NCBI RefSeq assembly: GCF_900046455.1
Contig: NZ_FCOT01000008.1
Coordinates: 124,001 to 188,000 of the forward strand
Source: Cellulomonas timonensis
Lineage (GTDB): Bacteria; Actinomycetota; Actinomycetes; Actinomycetales; Cellulomonadaceae
Length of the DNA stretch: 64,000 nucleotides
Direction of reading: 5' to 3'
Positions within the stretch are counted from its first letter, which is position 1. Every line of letters starts with the position of its first letter. Shown here piece after piece: positions 47,899 to 59,567 of the stretch. A program made the translations under genes and the position numbers. The notes under the pieces were generated by a model, which made no database searches, was not told the DNA's origin, and saw only the letters and a program-made list of their open reading frames with translations.

Positions 47899-49251
47899 TC
47901 AAACGGGCAGGGCGCGCAGTGCGGCGGCCAGCACGTCCAGCGCGTCGTCGAGCAACCGGGCGTCGATCACCAGCGGCGGGAGCAGTCGCACGACGTTGCC
48001 CCAGGTGCCGCATGTGAGCACGAGCACGCCCGACGCCGCGCAGTCCCGCGCGACTTGTGCGGCTGCCGCGCGGTCGGGCTCGAGCGAGCCGGGCCGCACG
48101 AGCTCGAGGGCGAGCATCGCGCCACGCCCGCGCAGCTCGGCCACGGCGGGGTGCTCGGCGACCACCTCGCGCAGCCGGTCGCGCACCTGCGACTCGATCG
48201 CGCGGGCGGCTGCGGCCAGGTCCTGGCCCTCATAGAGCGCCATGGACGCGAGGGCCGCCGCGCATGCCACGGGGTTGCCGCCGAAGGTGCCGCCGAGCCC
48301 GCCGGGGTGGACCGCGTCCATGAGGTCGGCGCGTCCGGTGACGGCGCCCAGCGGCAGGCCTCCGCCGATGCCCTTCGCCAGCGCGAGCAGGTCGGGCACG
48401 ATCCCCTCGTGGTCGCTGGCGAACATGGCGCCGGTCCGCGCGAAGCCCGTCTGGACCTCGTCGGCGACGAGGACGATCCCCTGCGCCCGCGCCCAGGCGG
48501 CCAGTCCGGAGAGGAACCCCGGCGCGGGGGTGATGAAGCCGCCCTCGCCCAGGATCGGCTCGACGACGAGCGCGGCGACCTGGTCGGCGCCCACCTGGCG
48601 CTCGGCCACGTCGATGGCGCGCGCCGCGGCCTGGGGCCCGGTCATGCCGGCCGGGTCGCGCAGGGGGTAGGACGCCGGGACCCGGTAGACCTCGCCCGCG
48701 AACGGGCCGAAGCCGGTCTTGTAGGGCATGGCGCGCGCGGTCATCGCCATCGTGAGGTTGGTGCGGCCGTGGTAAGCGTGGTCGAGCACGAGGACGGCGT
48801 CTCGGCCGGTCGCGCGGCGGGCGACCTTGACGGCGTTCTCGACGGCCTCGGCGCCGGAGCTGACCAGCACCGAGCGCTTGTCGTGGGCGCCGGGCGTGAG
48901 CCGGGCCAGCGTCTCGCACACGGCCACGTACTCCTCGTAGGGGCTGACCATGAAGCAGGTGTGCGTGAAATCGGCTGCCTGCGCCGTGACTGCCGCCACG
49001 ACCTCGGGGCTGCTGGCCCCGACCGAGGTCACCGCGATGCCCGATCCCAAGTCGACGAGGCGGTTGCCGTCGACGTCCTCGATGATCGCGCCGTCCGCGC
49101 GGGCCACGTACACCGGCAGCGCGGAGGACACCCCGGCCGCCACGGAGGCGGCACGCCGTTCCGCGAGCGCCCGGGATCGCGGTCCCGGGATCGGGGTGAC
49201 GAGCGATCGGGACTGCTCCAGCGGTCCGAGGCCTGCGGATGTCGTGGTCAT
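47899..49251 (-). CDS. gabT: 4-aminobutyrate aminotransferase
   Basis: A 450-residue class III PLP aminotransferase. Parts are [72 protein letters not shown], the catalytic Lys in [17 protein letters not shown], and [18 protein letters not shown]. These resemble GabT, which moves the amino group of GABA to 2-oxoglutarate. In this context it would use GABA from the aldehyde dehydrogenase. The ATG is complementary to 49249-49251. It converges on the second PotD and diverges from the GNAT gene. Confidence 0.9.
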   Translation of the reverse strand: MTTTSAGLGPLEQSRSLVTPIPGPRSRALAERRAASVAAGVSSALPVYVARADGAIIEDVDGNRLVDLGSGIAVTSVGASSPEVVAAVTAQAADFTHTCFMVSPYEEYVAVCETLARLTPGAHDKRSVLVSSGAEAVENAVKVARRATGRDAVLVLDHAYHGRTNLTMAMTARAMPYKTGFGPFAGEVYRVPASYPLRDPAGMTGPQAAARAIDVAERQVGADQVAALVVEPILGEGGFITPAPGFLSGLAAWARAQGIVLVADEVQTGFARTGAMFASDHEGIVPDLLALAKGIGGGLPLGAVTGRADLMDAVHPGGLGGTFGGNPVACAAALASMALYEGQDLAAAARAIESQVRDRLREVVAEHPAVAELRGRGAMLALELVRPGSLEPDRAAAAQVARDCAASGVLVLTCGTWGNVVRLLPPLVIDARLLDDALDVLAAALRALPV

Positions 49252-49387
49252 GATCGGACGCTAGTGCTGGCCTGCTCTGTGTGGAAGCCCTGGAGAACGA
49301 TATTCGTGGAGGATTCCGGCAATCGGCGATGAGTCAGCGGGGCGCGGCAAGGAGCCCTGGGCCGTCGTGTGGGGCAGAATCCCCTTC

Positions 49388-50287
49388 ATGGGACGTTGGC
49401 GCGGGACTGCCGTGGACGGCCGGGCCGGAGGGCGCCTGCTCGAGGACGTCGACGTCGCCCGGGCCCTCGCCGTCTGCGCCGTCGACCCGGTCGCCTCGAT
49501 CCTGGCCACCGCGCGCATCGAGGCCGCTGCCCGGACGGGTCTGCGCGGCGCCGGTGGACAGCTCTGGGGCTATGAGCCCGACGGTGTGCTCACGGCCGTG
49601 TGCTGGGCGGGGGCGAACCTGGTGCCGGTGGTGCCTGACCGCGACCCCCGGGCGCTGGACGCGTTCGCCGCTCTCGGCCGGACACAGGGCCGGCGCGCGT
49701 CGTCCATCGTCGGCGAGGCGTCCGCGGTGCTCGGCCTGTGGGACCGGTTGGCCGAGTCGTGGCCCCGTGCCCGCGAGGTGCGCGCCGACCAGCCGTCGTT
49801 CGTGATCGACCGCGCCCCGGATGTGCTGCCCGATCCGGAGGTGCGGCGCACGACGCCCGCCGACTACGAGGTCGTGCTGCCCGCCTGCGTGCGCATGTTC
49901 GTCGAGGAGGTCGGGTACTCGCCGGTCTCCGGGAGCGGCACGGGCCCGTATGAGACGCGGGTGCGCACGCTCATCGCCGAGGGGTGGTCGTTCGCCCGGT
50001 TCGAGCGCGGACCGGGTCCGGGCGGACGGCCTGGCGGCGTCGTCTTCAAGGCCGAGCTCGGCGCCGTCGCGGGGGGTGTGGCACAGGTGCAGGGCGTGTG
50101 GGTCACACCTGGGCGGCGCGGCGAGGGGCTGTCCAAGGCGGGGATGGCGGCGGTCGTCGAGGCGGCCCGCCGGGACATCGCGCCAGTGGTGTCGTTGTAC
50201 GCGAACCACTACAACACGCGCGCCCTTGCCACCTACCGAGCGGTCGGGTTTGAGCAGGTCGGCACGTACGCGACGGTGCTCTTCTAG
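49388..50287 (+). CDS. DUF4081/GNAT acetyltransferase
   Basis: A 299-residue protein with an N-terminal DUF4081 domain (about 1-130) and a C-terminal GNAT acetyltransferase domain. The acetyl-CoA motif is VWVTPGRRGEGLSKAGMAAVVE, then SLYANHYNTRALATYRAVGFEQVGTY. The substrate is unknown. The same protein is found next to ispG or proS in many actinobacteria, which indicates that the polyamine island split a conserved neighbourhood. A CAGAAT at 49375-49380 lies seven bases before the ATG at 49388, so the message may be leaderless. Confidence 0.88.
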   Translation: MGRWRGTAVDGRAGGRLLEDVDVARALAVCAVDPVASILATARIEAAARTGLRGAGGQLWGYEPDGVLTAVCWAGANLVPVVPDRDPRALDAFAALGRTQGRRASSIVGEASAVLGLWDRLAESWPRAREVRADQPSFVIDRAPDVLPDPEVRRTTPADYEVVLPACVRMFVEEVGYSPVSGSGTGPYETRVRTLIAEGWSFARFERGPGPGGRPGGVVFKAELGAVAGGVAQVQGVWVTPGRRGEGLSKAGMAAVVEAARRDIAPVVSLYANHYNTRALATYRAVGFEQVGTYATVLF

Positions 50288-50340
50288 AGACGGTGCTCTT
50301 TCTAGCGACGGCGCGCTTCGAGGCCGGCGATGCCCACCGC

Positions 50341-51234
50341 TCAGCGCAGCAGCCGCGACATCCGGCGGTCCGCGAGCACCTGCCCGCCCGTCTGGCACGT
50401 CGGGCAGTACTGCAATGACGAGTCGGCGAACGACACCTCCCGCACCGTGTCCCCGCACGGCACGCCGTCAGCGCCCGGGCACGGCAGCCCGGTGCGGCCG
50501 TGCACGCGCATCCCGCGCCGCTTGGCGTCCTTGAGCTCGGCGGCGGGCTGCCCAGCTGCGGCGCCCACCGCCTCGGTCAGCACGTCCACCACCGCACGGT
50601 GCAGCGCGGCCGTGCGCTCGGCGTTGAAGGACTGCGTGGGGGCGAAAGGGCTGGTGCGGGCGGCGTGCAGGATCTCGTCGGAGTAGGCGTTGCCGATCCC
50701 GGCGATCGTCCCCTGGTCGCGCAGCAGGCCCTTGACCCGTTGGTTGCGCGCCGCGAGCAACTCGCCGAGGCGCTCGGCCGTGAACTCCGGCGACAACGGC
50801 TCCACGCCGAGGGTCGCGATCGCGGGCACGGACTCGGGGTCGTCCACCACGTGCACCGCGAGCCGCTTGCGGGTGCCCGCCTCGGTCAGGTCGAACCCGG
50901 CGCCGTCGTCCAGCCGCACTCGCAGCGCGATGGGGGAGCGGCCCGGGCGGATGGTCGTGCCGGGAACATGCTCGTACCAGCGGAGCCAGCCAGCCCGCGC
51001 CAAGTGCGTCACGAGATGCAGGGGGGTGCTTCCGTCGCCGGCGGCCAGTGTCGCGTCGAGCCACTTGCCGTGCCGCGCCACGTCCTCGACCCGCCGCCCG
51101 ACGAGCGCGTCGGGCCCGGGGGAGAACGTCTTCAGGGCGCTGATCGCACCGACCTCGACGCCGGTGATCGTGCGGCCGCCGGCCCGCGCGCGCAGGAACG
51201 CCGCCAACGCGTCGACCTCCGGCAGCTCGGGCAT
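50341..51234 (-). CDS. Fpg/Nei family DNA glycosylase
   Basis: A 297-residue base-excision repair enzyme. The N-terminus is MPELPEVDALAAFLRAR; its Pro2 is the catalytic nucleophile of the family. The helix-two-turn-helix is seen in GLLRDQGTIAGIGNAYSDEIL, and the C-terminal zinc finger is CPGADGVPC...YCPTCQ. It resembles the second Fpg paralogue of actinobacteria rather than canonical MutM. The ATG is complementary to 51232-51234; the longer in-frame extension upstream is not conserved. It is divergent from proS. Confidence 0.9.
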   Translation of the reverse strand: MPELPEVDALAAFLRARAGGRTITGVEVGAISALKTFSPGPDALVGRRVEDVARHGKWLDATLAAGDGSTPLHLVTHLARAGWLRWYEHVPGTTIRPGRSPIALRVRLDDGAGFDLTEAGTRKRLAVHVVDDPESVPAIATLGVEPLSPEFTAERLGELLAARNQRVKGLLRDQGTIAGIGNAYSDEILHAARTSPFAPTQSFNAERTAALHRAVVDVLTEAVGAAAGQPAAELKDAKRRGMRVHGRTGLPCPGADGVPCGDTVREVSFADSSLQYCPTCQTGGQVLADRRMSRLLR

Positions 51235-51341
51235 GGGCCCATCGTCGCGCCTGGCGCCCACATCTCGCACGGGGTGCGGCCGCCGCGTCGCCTGCGGGCG
51301 GACGGCGCAGGACGCCCATGTCGCGGCACTAGGCTCAGCGC

Positions 51342-53147
51342 ATGCTGCTTCGCCTCTCCACGCTCTTCGTCCGCACCCTGCGCGAGGACCCGGCCGACGC
51401 CGAGGTCGCGAGCCACCGGCTCCTCGTCCGCGCCGGCTACATCCGCCGCGCCGCCCCCGGCATCTACACCTGGCTGCCGCTCGGCCTGCGTGTGCTGGCG
51501 AAGGTGGAGCAGGTGGTCCGCGAGGAGATGGACGCCGCCGGCGCGCAGGAGGTCCACTTCCCGGCACTGCTCCCCAAGGAGCCCTACGAGGCCACCGGCC
51601 GCTGGGCCGAGTACGGCCCCAACATCTTCCGGCTCAAGGACCGCAAGGGCGGGGACTACCTGCTGGCGCCCACGCACGAGGAGATGTTCACGCTCCTGGT
51701 CAAGGACCTGTACTCGTCCTACAAGGACCTGCCGCTCGCGCTCTACCAGATCCAGACCAAGTACCGCGACGAGGCCCGCCCCCGCGCCGGCCTGATCCGC
51801 GGGCGCGAGTTCATCATGAAGGACGCCTACTCCTTCGACCTCGACGACGCCGGCCTGGAGGCCTCCTACCAGCGCCAGCGCGACGCGTACCAGCGCATCT
51901 TCAACCGATTGGGCCTGGAGCACGTCATCGTCGCCGCGACGTCCGGGGCGATGGGCGGCTCGCGCAGCGAGGAGTTCCTGCACCCGACGGCCATCGGCGA
52001 GGACACGTTCGTGCGCTCGCCCGGCGGCTACGCGGCCAACGTCGAGGCCGTCACGACTGTGGTCCCCGAGGCGATCCCGTACGACGGCGCCCCCGCCGCG
52101 CACGTCGAGGACACCCCCGACACCCCCACCATCGACACCCTCGTCGCGCTGGCCAATGAGCGCTTCCCGCGTGCCGAGGGCGAGTGGACGGCCGCTGACA
52201 CCCTCAAGAACGTGGTGCTCGCACTCGTGCAGCCCACCGGCGAGCGCGAGCTCGTGGTGATCGGGCTGCCCGGCGACCGCGAGGTCGACCTCAAGCGCCT
52301 CGAGGCCGCTGTGGCCCCCGCCGAGGTGGAGCCCGCCGTCGACGCCGACTTCGCCACGCACCCCGAGCTCGTCAAGGGCTACATCGGGCCGTCGGTGCTC
52401 GGCCCCAACGCCGGCGTCGACGAGGACGGCCGCTCGCTGGGCGTCCGCTACCTCCTCGACCCGCGCGTCGTGCCCGGCACGCGGTGGATCACCGGCGCGA
52501 ACGAGCCCGGCCGCCACGTCTTCGACCTCGTCGCCGGCCGGGACTTCACCGCCGACGGCACAGTCGAGGCCGCCGAGGTCCGCGCGGGCGACCCCGCCCC
52601 CGACGGCTCCGGCCCGCTCGAGCTGGCGCGCGGCATCGAGATCGGCCACATCTTCGCCCTCGGCCGCAAGTACGCGCAGGCGCTCGGCCTGACGGTGCTG
52701 GACCAGAACGGCAAGGCGCAGGTCGTCACGATGGGCTCCTACGGCATCGGCGTCACCCGTGTCCTGGCGGCCCTCGCCGAGGCCAACCACGACGACAAGG
52801 GCCTGGCCTGGCCTGCCGGGGTCGCCCCCGCGCACGTGCACGTCGTCGCCACCGGCAAGGACGCCGCCGTCTTCGCGGCCGCCGAGGAGCTCGCGTCGAC
52901 CCTGTCCGCGCGCGGCGTCGAGGTGATCTACGACGACCGTCCCAAGGTGTCGCCGGGCGTCAAGTTCGCCGACGCCGAGCTCTTCGGGGTGCCGTTGGTC
53001 GTGGTGGTCGGCCGTGGCCTCGCCGACGGTGTGGTCGAGGTGCGACCGCGCGTCGCCGGCCCGGACGGCCCGGCCGCCGAGCAGGTGCCCGTCGAGCAGG
53101 CGGCCGATCGCGTCGTGGAGCTGGTGGACGGCCTGCTCGCCCGCTGA
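51342..53147 (+). CDS. proS: Prolyl-tRNA synthetase
   Basis: A 601-residue class II bacterial ProRS. Motif 1 is in the N-terminal domain ([18 protein letters not shown]), motif 2 is [25 protein letters not shown], an insertion (editing) domain (about 225-400) follows, and motif 3 is [16 protein letters not shown]. The C-terminal anticodon-binding domain ends the protein. This is the bacterial (not archaeal) architecture with the editing insertion. The ATG at 51342 lacks a strong ribosome site. A 15-bp terminator follows. Confidence 0.96.
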   Translation: MLLRLSTLFVRTLREDPADAEVASHRLLVRAGYIRRAAPGIYTWLPLGLRVLAKVEQVVREEMDAAGAQEVHFPALLPKEPYEATGRWAEYGPNIFRLKDRKGGDYLLAPTHEEMFTLLVKDLYSSYKDLPLALYQIQTKYRDEARPRAGLIRGREFIMKDAYSFDLDDAGLEASYQRQRDAYQRIFNRLGLEHVIVAATSGAMGGSRSEEFLHPTAIGEDTFVRSPGGYAANVEAVTTVVPEAIPYDGAPAAHVEDTPDTPTIDTLVALANERFPRAEGEWTAADTLKNVVLALVQPTGERELVVIGLPGDREVDLKRLEAAVAPAEVEPAVDADFATHPELVKGYIGPSVLGPNAGVDEDGRSLGVRYLLDPRVVPGTRWITGANEPGRHVFDLVAGRDFTADGTVEAAEVRAGDPAPDGSGPLELARGIEIGHIFALGRKYAQALGLTVLDQNGKAQVVTMGSYGIGVTRVLAALAEANHDDKGLAWPAGVAPAHVHVVATGKDAAVFAAAEELASTLSARGVEVIYDDRPKVSPGVKFADAELFGVPLVVVVGRGLADGVVEVRPRVAGPDGPAAEQVPVEQAADRVVELVDGLLAR

Positions 53148-53164
53148 CAGCCCCGCATCGCCGC

Positions 53165-53203
53165 GCTGAGCGCCCGCCGACCAGGAGCCGGCGGGCGCTC
53201 AGC
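53165..53203. terminator. Terminator between proS and the DUF4439 gene
   Basis: A perfect 15-bp stem (53165-53179 with 53189-53203) with a nine-base loop lies between two convergent genes. No T-run. Confidence 0.7.
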
Positions 53204-53230
53204 CGTCGGTGCGCTCAGCCGTCGCCGGGC

Positions 53231-54259
53231 TCAGCCCAGGGCGACCGGCGCGGCCTGCTCCGGCAGTCCCGGGAACGCGGCCGGCTCGGCGCCCCAGGCG
53301 GCGGCGTCAGCGGTGGCCTGCCGCAGCGCGTCCACGGCCGAGGCCCGGGTCCCGGCGGCCGCCTCCGCGACGAGGTTCGCGTACCCCGCGGCCAGCGAGG
53401 CCTCGATGGCGCGGGCCAGCTCCACGGCGACGGCGGGGTCGTCGAGTCCTGCGGGCAGCGCGTAGGCCGTCCGGCGCGGATCCGACCCGGAGGAGACGAG
53501 GCCTGAGGCGTCAGCCCACACCTGCGCCCGCGCGCGGTGCTGCGCGGCCCGGCCCTGCGCGTCGGCGCGCTGCGCGTCCGCCAGCTTCGCGGCGATCACC
53601 TCGAACGCGTACCCGGCCTCGTCCTCCGCGAGGACGAGCGCGGACAGCACGGGGAGGTCGACGGCCCCCGGCGTCGGCGCAGGGTCGAACGTGGGTGCGA
53701 CGCCGGTCGGGGCGTCGACGCCTAGTGCGGCGGCGAGCCGGACGGCGAGGTCCGCGCGGGCGGCCGACACTGACGCGAGCAGGCGTGCGAGCGCGCCCGA
53801 GGCGGCGCTGTCCGCATCGCTGCGGGCTGTGAGGGCTGTCACCCCGAGCAGTGCGAGCACCTCGCCCGGCAGGACGATGGGCGGCGCCGAGGACGCCGTC
53901 TCGGGGAGGGTCCCGTCGGCGTCCAGGCCTGAGACGTACACCCCGCCGAGCTGCTCGCCGTGCAGGTCCGAGAACGCCGCCACCGATCCGAGGACCTGCG
54001 CGATCGCGTCGTCGTCCGCTGCGGGGCCGAGCGCGGCGAGCCGCGCGTGCTCGGCCAGCATCGCGGAGTCGTCGACCGTGCGGCTGCGCGCCAGCTCGGC
54101 GGCGTCGGGCTGCGGCGCCTGCGGTGCGGGGGTCTCGAGCCGCAGGTCGCACCCCGTCAGGAGCATCGCGACGGCCAGCACCGCGACGACGAGCCGCCGC
54201 GTGCCGGTGAGACGGCTCGCGGCGGGGCGCGGAGGCGGGGTGTGGCGGGTCGCGGTCAT
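53231..54259 (-). CDS. DUF4439-domain lipoprotein
   Basis: A 342-residue secreted lipoprotein. The N-terminus is basic, then hydrophobic, with lipobox LLTGC (Cys near 37). The C-terminal part (about 200-335) is a helical bundle resembling ferritin-like DUF4439 (EDEAGYAFEVIAAKLADAQR). The function is unknown; the family occurs next to proS or rimP in actinobacteria. The ATG is complementary to 54257-54259; a longer frame upstream is not conserved. It is divergent from rimP. Confidence 0.85.
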   Translation of the reverse strand: MTATRHTPPPRPAASRLTGTRRLVVAVLAVAMLLTGCDLRLETPAPQAPQPDAAELARSRTVDDSAMLAEHARLAALGPAADDDAIAQVLGSVAAFSDLHGEQLGGVYVSGLDADGTLPETASSAPPIVLPGEVLALLGVTALTARSDADSAASGALARLLASVSAARADLAVRLAAALGVDAPTGVAPTFDPAPTPGAVDLPVLSALVLAEDEAGYAFEVIAAKLADAQRADAQGRAAQHRARAQVWADASGLVSSGSDPRRTAYALPAGLDDPAVAVELARAIEASLAAGYANLVAEAAAGTRASAVDALRQATADAAAWGAEPAAFPGLPEQAAPVALG

Positions 54260-54386
54260 CGCGGTGATCCTGCCATGCCGGCGCCACCGTCCGGCAGGCG
54301 TGCGCGGACTCGTTACGCTGGACCCCTCACAACAACACAGGGTCGACACCACGCAGGTGACCCGCTGGAGCCGACAGGAGGCGATC

Positions 54387-54968
54387 ATGCCCGCGCCAGC
54401 AACAGCGCAACGGGTCCGGGACGTCGTGGAACCACTCGTGAGTGCCGCAGGCCTCGTGCTCGAAGAGGTCGAGGTGGTCGGGGCCGGCAAGACGTCGGTC
54501 GTCCGGATCCTGGTCGACCTCGAGGAGGACGCCGAGGGCGGCCTCGACCTCGAGGACGTCGCCGAGGTCTCGCAGGCGATCTCGACGGCACTGGACGACG
54601 CCGCCGCTGTGGGCGGCGAGCACACGCTCGAGGTGTCGAGCCCGGGGATCGGGCGCGCGCTCACCGAGCGGCGCCACTTCACCCGTGCCCGCGGCCGGAT
54701 GATGACGCTCACCCGCACGGACGGCTCGACGCTGCGTGGACGGCTCGATGACGTGGACCGCTCGGCGCCGGACGCCGCCGTGCTGGTCCTCACACCCGAG
54801 ACCCCGGGTGTGAAGGGGCGCCCGCCCAAGGTGGGGGCCCCGGTCCGCGTGCCGCTCGCGGCGGTGCGCGAAGGCAGGGTCGAGGTGGAGATGGGACGGC
54901 TCGCCGAGGTGTCCGACGACGAGGACGACGACGCGCAGGACGCGACGTCGGCAGGACAGGAGAGCTGA
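54387..54968 (+). CDS. rimP: Ribosome maturation factor RimP
   Basis: Helps 30S maturation by assisting binding of S12. The 193-residue protein shows [47 protein letters not shown], the family motif [24 protein letters not shown], and a C-terminal SH3-like domain. The C-terminus is acidic. The ATG at 54387 follows caggaggcgatc. A TACGCT at about 54315 may be a -10. It starts the rimP-nusA-ylxR-infB operon. Confidence 0.95.
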   Translation: MPAPATAQRVRDVVEPLVSAAGLVLEEVEVVGAGKTSVVRILVDLEEDAEGGLDLEDVAEVSQAISTALDDAAAVGGEHTLEVSSPGIGRALTERRHFTRARGRMMTLTRTDGSTLRGRLDDVDRSAPDAAVLVLTPETPGVKGRPPKVGAPVRVPLAAVREGRVEVEMGRLAEVSDDEDDDAQDATSAGQES

Positions 54969-54969
54969 C

Positions 54970-56045
<1,076 letters not shown>

Positions 56046-56049
<4 letters not shown>

Positions 56050-56441
56050 CGCGGCGCGGTAGACTCTCCGAGGCTGGGCCGGACGCCCGGCTCTCCTCCA
56101 TGAGCCATCAGAGCTCCGCCACGTCGAGTGGCGGCGGCCCGGTGCGCACGTGTGTGGGGTGCCGGTCGGCCGACCTGAGGTCGGTCCTGATGAGGACGGT
56201 CGTCCAGGCGGACGGCGCGGGGAACCCTGTGCTGGTCGTCGACGTCGACCGGCGTCTTCCGGGCCGGGGGGCGTGGCTGCACTCCGATCCTCGTTGCCTC
56301 GAGCTCGCCGAACGGCGTCGTGCGTTCCCGCGGGCCCTGCGTGTCGCAGGGCCGTTGGACGTCGGGCCGGTGCGGGCGCACCTCGAGGCCGCAGGGCATG
56401 ACCAGCATCACCAGCTCCTGGGCCCGAGCCCGGAAGCGTAG
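56046..56441 (+). CDS. YlxR family protein
   Basis: A 131-residue protein (113 if started at ATG 56100). The motif [20 protein letters not shown] near residue 33 and [26 protein letters not shown] match YlxR, an RNA-binding family between nusA and infB. The GTG at 56046 overlaps the nusA stop (GTGA); the ATG at 56100 is an alternative, and a TAGACT at about 56059 between them might be a promoter. The conserved CVGC is in place. Recent work links YlxR to RNase P regulation in some bacteria. Confidence 0.88.
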
Positions 56442-56485
56442 AACCGTCGACATGGGAAGCGGGTTTGAGAAGCCGATGGCTGCCC

Positions 56486-56527
56486 GATGAGCACGCACCG
56501 ATGAGTACCCAGCGATGAGTACCCAGC
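56486..56527 (+). repeat. Three tandem 14-bp repeats upstream of infB
   Basis: Units at 56486-56499, 56500-56513 and 56514-56527; the last two are identical (gatgagtacccagc), the first matches at 11 of 14. They stand about 50 bases before infB in a 134-base gap, followed by a 9-bp hairpin (56537-56561) with a bulged base. They may be a control site. Confidence 0.85.
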
Positions 56528-56575
56528 ACTAACGACGGTCCGACCCTGTCTTGGGCGGACCGAGACAGGAGAGAT

Positions 56576-59473
56576 GTGGCTAAGGTCCGCGTCTACGAGC
56601 TCGCCAAAGAGCTCGGAGTGGAAAGCAAGACCATCATGACCAAGCTGGGCGAGCTCGGAGAGTTCGTCCGCTCGGCGTCCTCGACGATCGAGCCCCCGGT
56701 CGTGCGCAAACTGCGCGACCTCTACCCCGTGGGGGAGAAGGCTGCCGCGCCGAAGGCGCCCCGTCCGTCGGCCCCCGCCCCGGCTCCGGCTGCTCCGGCC
56801 GCCGCGTCGGCCGCACCGGCCGCCCCGGCATCTGCCCCGGCTCCGGCTGCTCCCGCGCCGGCTGCTCCCGCCCCGGCTCCGGCTGCCCCCGCTCCGGCGG
56901 CGGCCAAGCCTGCCGCGGCTCCGGCTCCCGCGCCTGCTGCGGCTCCGGCCGAGCGCCCGGCGGCGGCTGCCGCTCCGGCACGTCCGCAGGCGGCGGCGCC
57001 CGGCGCCCGCCCCGGCCCGCGTCCGGCGCCTGCCGCTCCGGCCCGCTCCGGCGGCCCGCGTCCCGGCAACAACCCGTTCGCGCCGTCGCAGGGCATGCCC
57101 CGCGGCGGCCAGGACCGTCCCGACCGCCAGGGTGGCGGCGGCCAGGGTGGACCCCGCCCCGGCGGCCCGCGTCCCGGCAACAACCCGTTCGCGCCCTCGC
57201 AGGGCATGCCGCGTCCGGGTGAGCGTCGCAACGACAACGCCGCCCCGGCGGCATCCGGCGCGCCGGCCGGCACGGGTGAGCGCTCCGGCGGTCCCCGCCC
57301 CGGTGGCCCGCGCCCGAACCCCGGCATGATGCCGGGCCGCAGCTCGAGCGGCGTGAGCCGCCCGGGTGAGCGCCCGAGCCCCGGTGGCCGCCCTGGTGGC
57401 GGTCGTCCGGGCGGTGGCGGCGGCTTCGCCGGTCGCCCCGGCGGTCCCGGTGGCCCCGGCGGCGCCCCCGGCGGTGGCGGCGGCTTCGCCGGCCGTCCCG
57501 GCGGCGGTGGCCGTCCGGGTGGCGCCGGTCGTGGCAGCACCCAGGGCGCGTTCGGCCGTGCAGGAGGGCGCCCCGTCCGTGGGCGCAAGTCCAAGCGGGC
57601 GAAGCGCCAGGAGTTCGAGCAGATGCAGGCCCCCTCGCTGGGTGGCGTGCAGGTCCCGCGCGGCAACGGCAAGACGGTTGTCCGCCTGCGTCACGGCTCC
57701 TCGCTGAACGACTTCGCGGACAAGATCGACGCGAACCCCGCCAGCCTGGTCACGGTGCTGTTCCACCTCGGTGAGATGGCGACCGCGACGCAGTCGCTCG
57801 ACGAGGACACGTTCAGCACGCTCGCCCAGGAGCTCGGCTACGTCATCGAGATGGTCTCGGCCGAGGAGGAGGACCGCGAGCTGCTCGGGGCCTTCGACAT
57901 CGACCTGGACGCCGAGCTGGCCGAGGAGGGCGACGACGAGCTCCGTCCGCGCCCGCCGGTCGTCACCGTCATGGGTCACGTCGACCACGGCAAGACCAAG
58001 CTCCTCGACGCGATCCGTCGCACGGACGTCGTCGCCGGTGAGGCGGGTGGCATCACCCAGCACATCGGCGCCTACCAGGTGCGCGCCGAGCACGAGGGCG
58101 TGGACCGCGCCATCACGTTCATCGACACCCCGGGCCACGAGGCGTTCACCGCCATGCGTGCCCGTGGCGCGCAGGTCACCGACATCGCGATCCTCGTGGT
58201 CGCTGCCGATGACGGCGTGATGCCGCAGACGATCGAGGCGCTCAACCACGCCCAGGCGGCCGGTGTGCCGATCGTCGTGGCCGTGAACAAGGTGGACAAG
58301 GAGGCGGCCAACCCCGCCAAGATCCGCCAGCAGCTCACCGAGTACAACCTCGTGGCCGAGGAGTACGGCGGCGACACGATGTTCGTCGACGTCTCCGCGA
58401 AGCAGAACCTGGGCATCGACCAGCTGCTCGAGGCCGTGCTGCTCACGGCGGACGCCTCGCTCGACCTGCGGGCCAACCCCGACAAGGACGCGCGTGGCGT
58501 GGCCATCGAGGCGAACCTGGACAAGGGCCGCGGCGCCGTCGCGACAGTCCTGGTCCAGTCCGGCACGCTGCACGTCGGCGACGCGATCGTCGCCGGCACG
58601 GCGCACGGCCGTGTCCGGGCGATGTTCGACGAGCACGGCAACGCGCTGACCGAGGCGGGGCCGGCACGTCCGGTCATGGTCCTCGGCCTCGCGTCGGTGC
58701 CGAGCGCCGGCGACACGTTCCTGGTGGCCCCTGACGAGCGCACCGCCCGTCAGATCGCCGAGAAGCGCGAGTCCGCCGAGCGTGCCGCCCTCCTGGCCAA
58801 GCGTCGCAAGCGCATCAGCCTCGAGGACTTCACGCAGGCGCTGCAGCAGGGCAAGGTCGAGACCCTCAACCTGGTCCTCAAGGGCGACGTCTCCGGCGCT
58901 GTCGAGGCGCTGGAGGACGCGCTGCTCAAGATCGACGTCGGCGAGGGCGTGGACCTGCGGGTCATCCACCGCGGCGTCGGCGCGATCACCCAGAACGACG
59001 TCAACCTCGCGACCGTGGACAACGCGGTCATCGTCGGGTTCAACGTCAAGTTCGGGGAGCGTGTCGAGGAGCTCGCCGAGCGCGAGGGTGTGGACGTCCG
59101 GTTCTACTCGGTCATCTACCAGGCGATCGACGACGTCGAGGCGGCCCTCAAGGGCATGCTCAAGCCGGAGTACGAGGAGGCGCAGCTCGGCACCGCGGAG
59201 GTGCGCGAGGTGTTCCGCTCCTCGAAGTTCGGCAACATCGCCGGTTCGCTGGTCCGCTCCGGGGAGATCCGGCGCAACACCAAGGCCCGCGTGCTGCGCA
59301 ACGGCAAGGTCGTGGGGGACAACCTCACGGTCGAGTCGCTCAAGCGGTTCCGTGACGACGCGACCGAGGTCCGCGAGGGTTACGAGTGCGGTATCGGGCT
59401 CGGCTCCTTCAACGACATCGAGATCGGCGACGTCATCGAGACGTGGGAGATGCGCGAGAAGCCTCGCAAGTAG
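56576..59473 (+). CDS. infB: Translation initiation factor IF-2
   Basis: GTPase that brings fMet-tRNA to the ribosome. The 965-residue protein has an IF2-N domain ([25 protein letters not shown], in parts), a long Pro/Ala-rich then Gly/Arg/Pro-rich linker (about 55-345), and a second IF2-N-like element. The G domain follows ([12 protein letters not shown] near 464, DTPGHEA, NKVDK), then domains 2-4. Linker length is usual for actinobacteria. An internal 50-bp duplication lies in the linker. The GTG at 56576 follows acaggagag. Confidence 0.96.
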   Translation: MAKVRVYELAKELGVESKTIMTKLGELGEFVRSASSTIEPPVVRKLRDLYPVGEKAAAPKAPRPSAPAPAPAAPAAASAAPAAPASAPAPAAPAPAAPAPAPAAPAPAAAKPAAAPAPAPAAAPAERPAAAAAPARPQAAAPGARPGPRPAPAAPARSGGPRPGNNPFAPSQGMPRGGQDRPDRQGGGGQGGPRPGGPRPGNNPFAPSQGMPRPGERRNDNAAPAASGAPAGTGERSGGPRPGGPRPNPGMMPGRSSSGVSRPGERPSPGGRPGGGRPGGGGGFAGRPGGPGGPGGAPGGGGGFAGRPGGGGRPGGAGRGSTQGAFGRAGGRPVRGRKSKRAKRQEFEQMQAPSLGGVQVPRGNGKTVVRLRHGSSLNDFADKIDANPASLVTVLFHLGEMATATQSLDEDTFSTLAQELGYVIEMVSAEEEDRELLGAFDIDLDAELAEEGDDELRPRPPVVTVMGHVDHGKTKLLDAIRRTDVVAGEAGGITQHIGAYQVRAEHEGVDRAITFIDTPGHEAFTAMRARGAQVTDIAILVVAADDGVMPQTIEALNHAQAAGVPIVVAVNKVDKEAANPAKIRQQLTEYNLVAEEYGGDTMFVDVSAKQNLGIDQLLEAVLLTADASLDLRANPDKDARGVAIEANLDKGRGAVATVLVQSGTLHVGDAIVAGTAHGRVRAMFDEHGNALTEAGPARPVMVLGLASVPSAGDTFLVAPDERTARQIAEKRESAERAALLAKRRKRISLEDFTQALQQGKVETLNLVLKGDVSGAVEALEDALLKIDVGEGVDLRVIHRGVGAITQNDVNLATVDNAVIVGFNVKFGERVEELAEREGVDVRFYSVIYQAIDDVEAALKGMLKPEYEEAQLGTAEVREVFRSSKFGNIAGSLVRSGEIRRNTKARVLRNGKVVGDNLTVESLKRFRDDATEVREGYECGIGLGSFNDIEIGDVIETWEMREKPRK
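57050..57210 (+). repeat. Internal direct repeat in the IF-2 linker
   Basis: A 50-base segment at 57050-57099 recurs at 57161-57210 with one mismatch, 111 bases (37 codons) apart. Both copies encode [15 protein letters not shown]. The repeat keeps the frame and may expand or contract. Confidence 0.85.
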
Positions 59474-59484
59474 CTGACAGCTGT

Positions 59485-59518
59485 CAGGTGGCCCGTGCCC
59501 TCGGGTGCGGGCCACCTG
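59485..59518 (+). terminator. Stem-loop between infB and rbfA
   Basis: An 11-bp stem (59485-59495 with 59508-59518) with a 12-base loop starts 12 bases after the infB stop; no T-run. It may separate or attenuate rbfA. Confidence 0.55.
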
Positions 59519-59567
59519 GCGTCTGCGGACAACATGCCCTCGTGGAGGGCGAGAAGGGCTGGGCATC

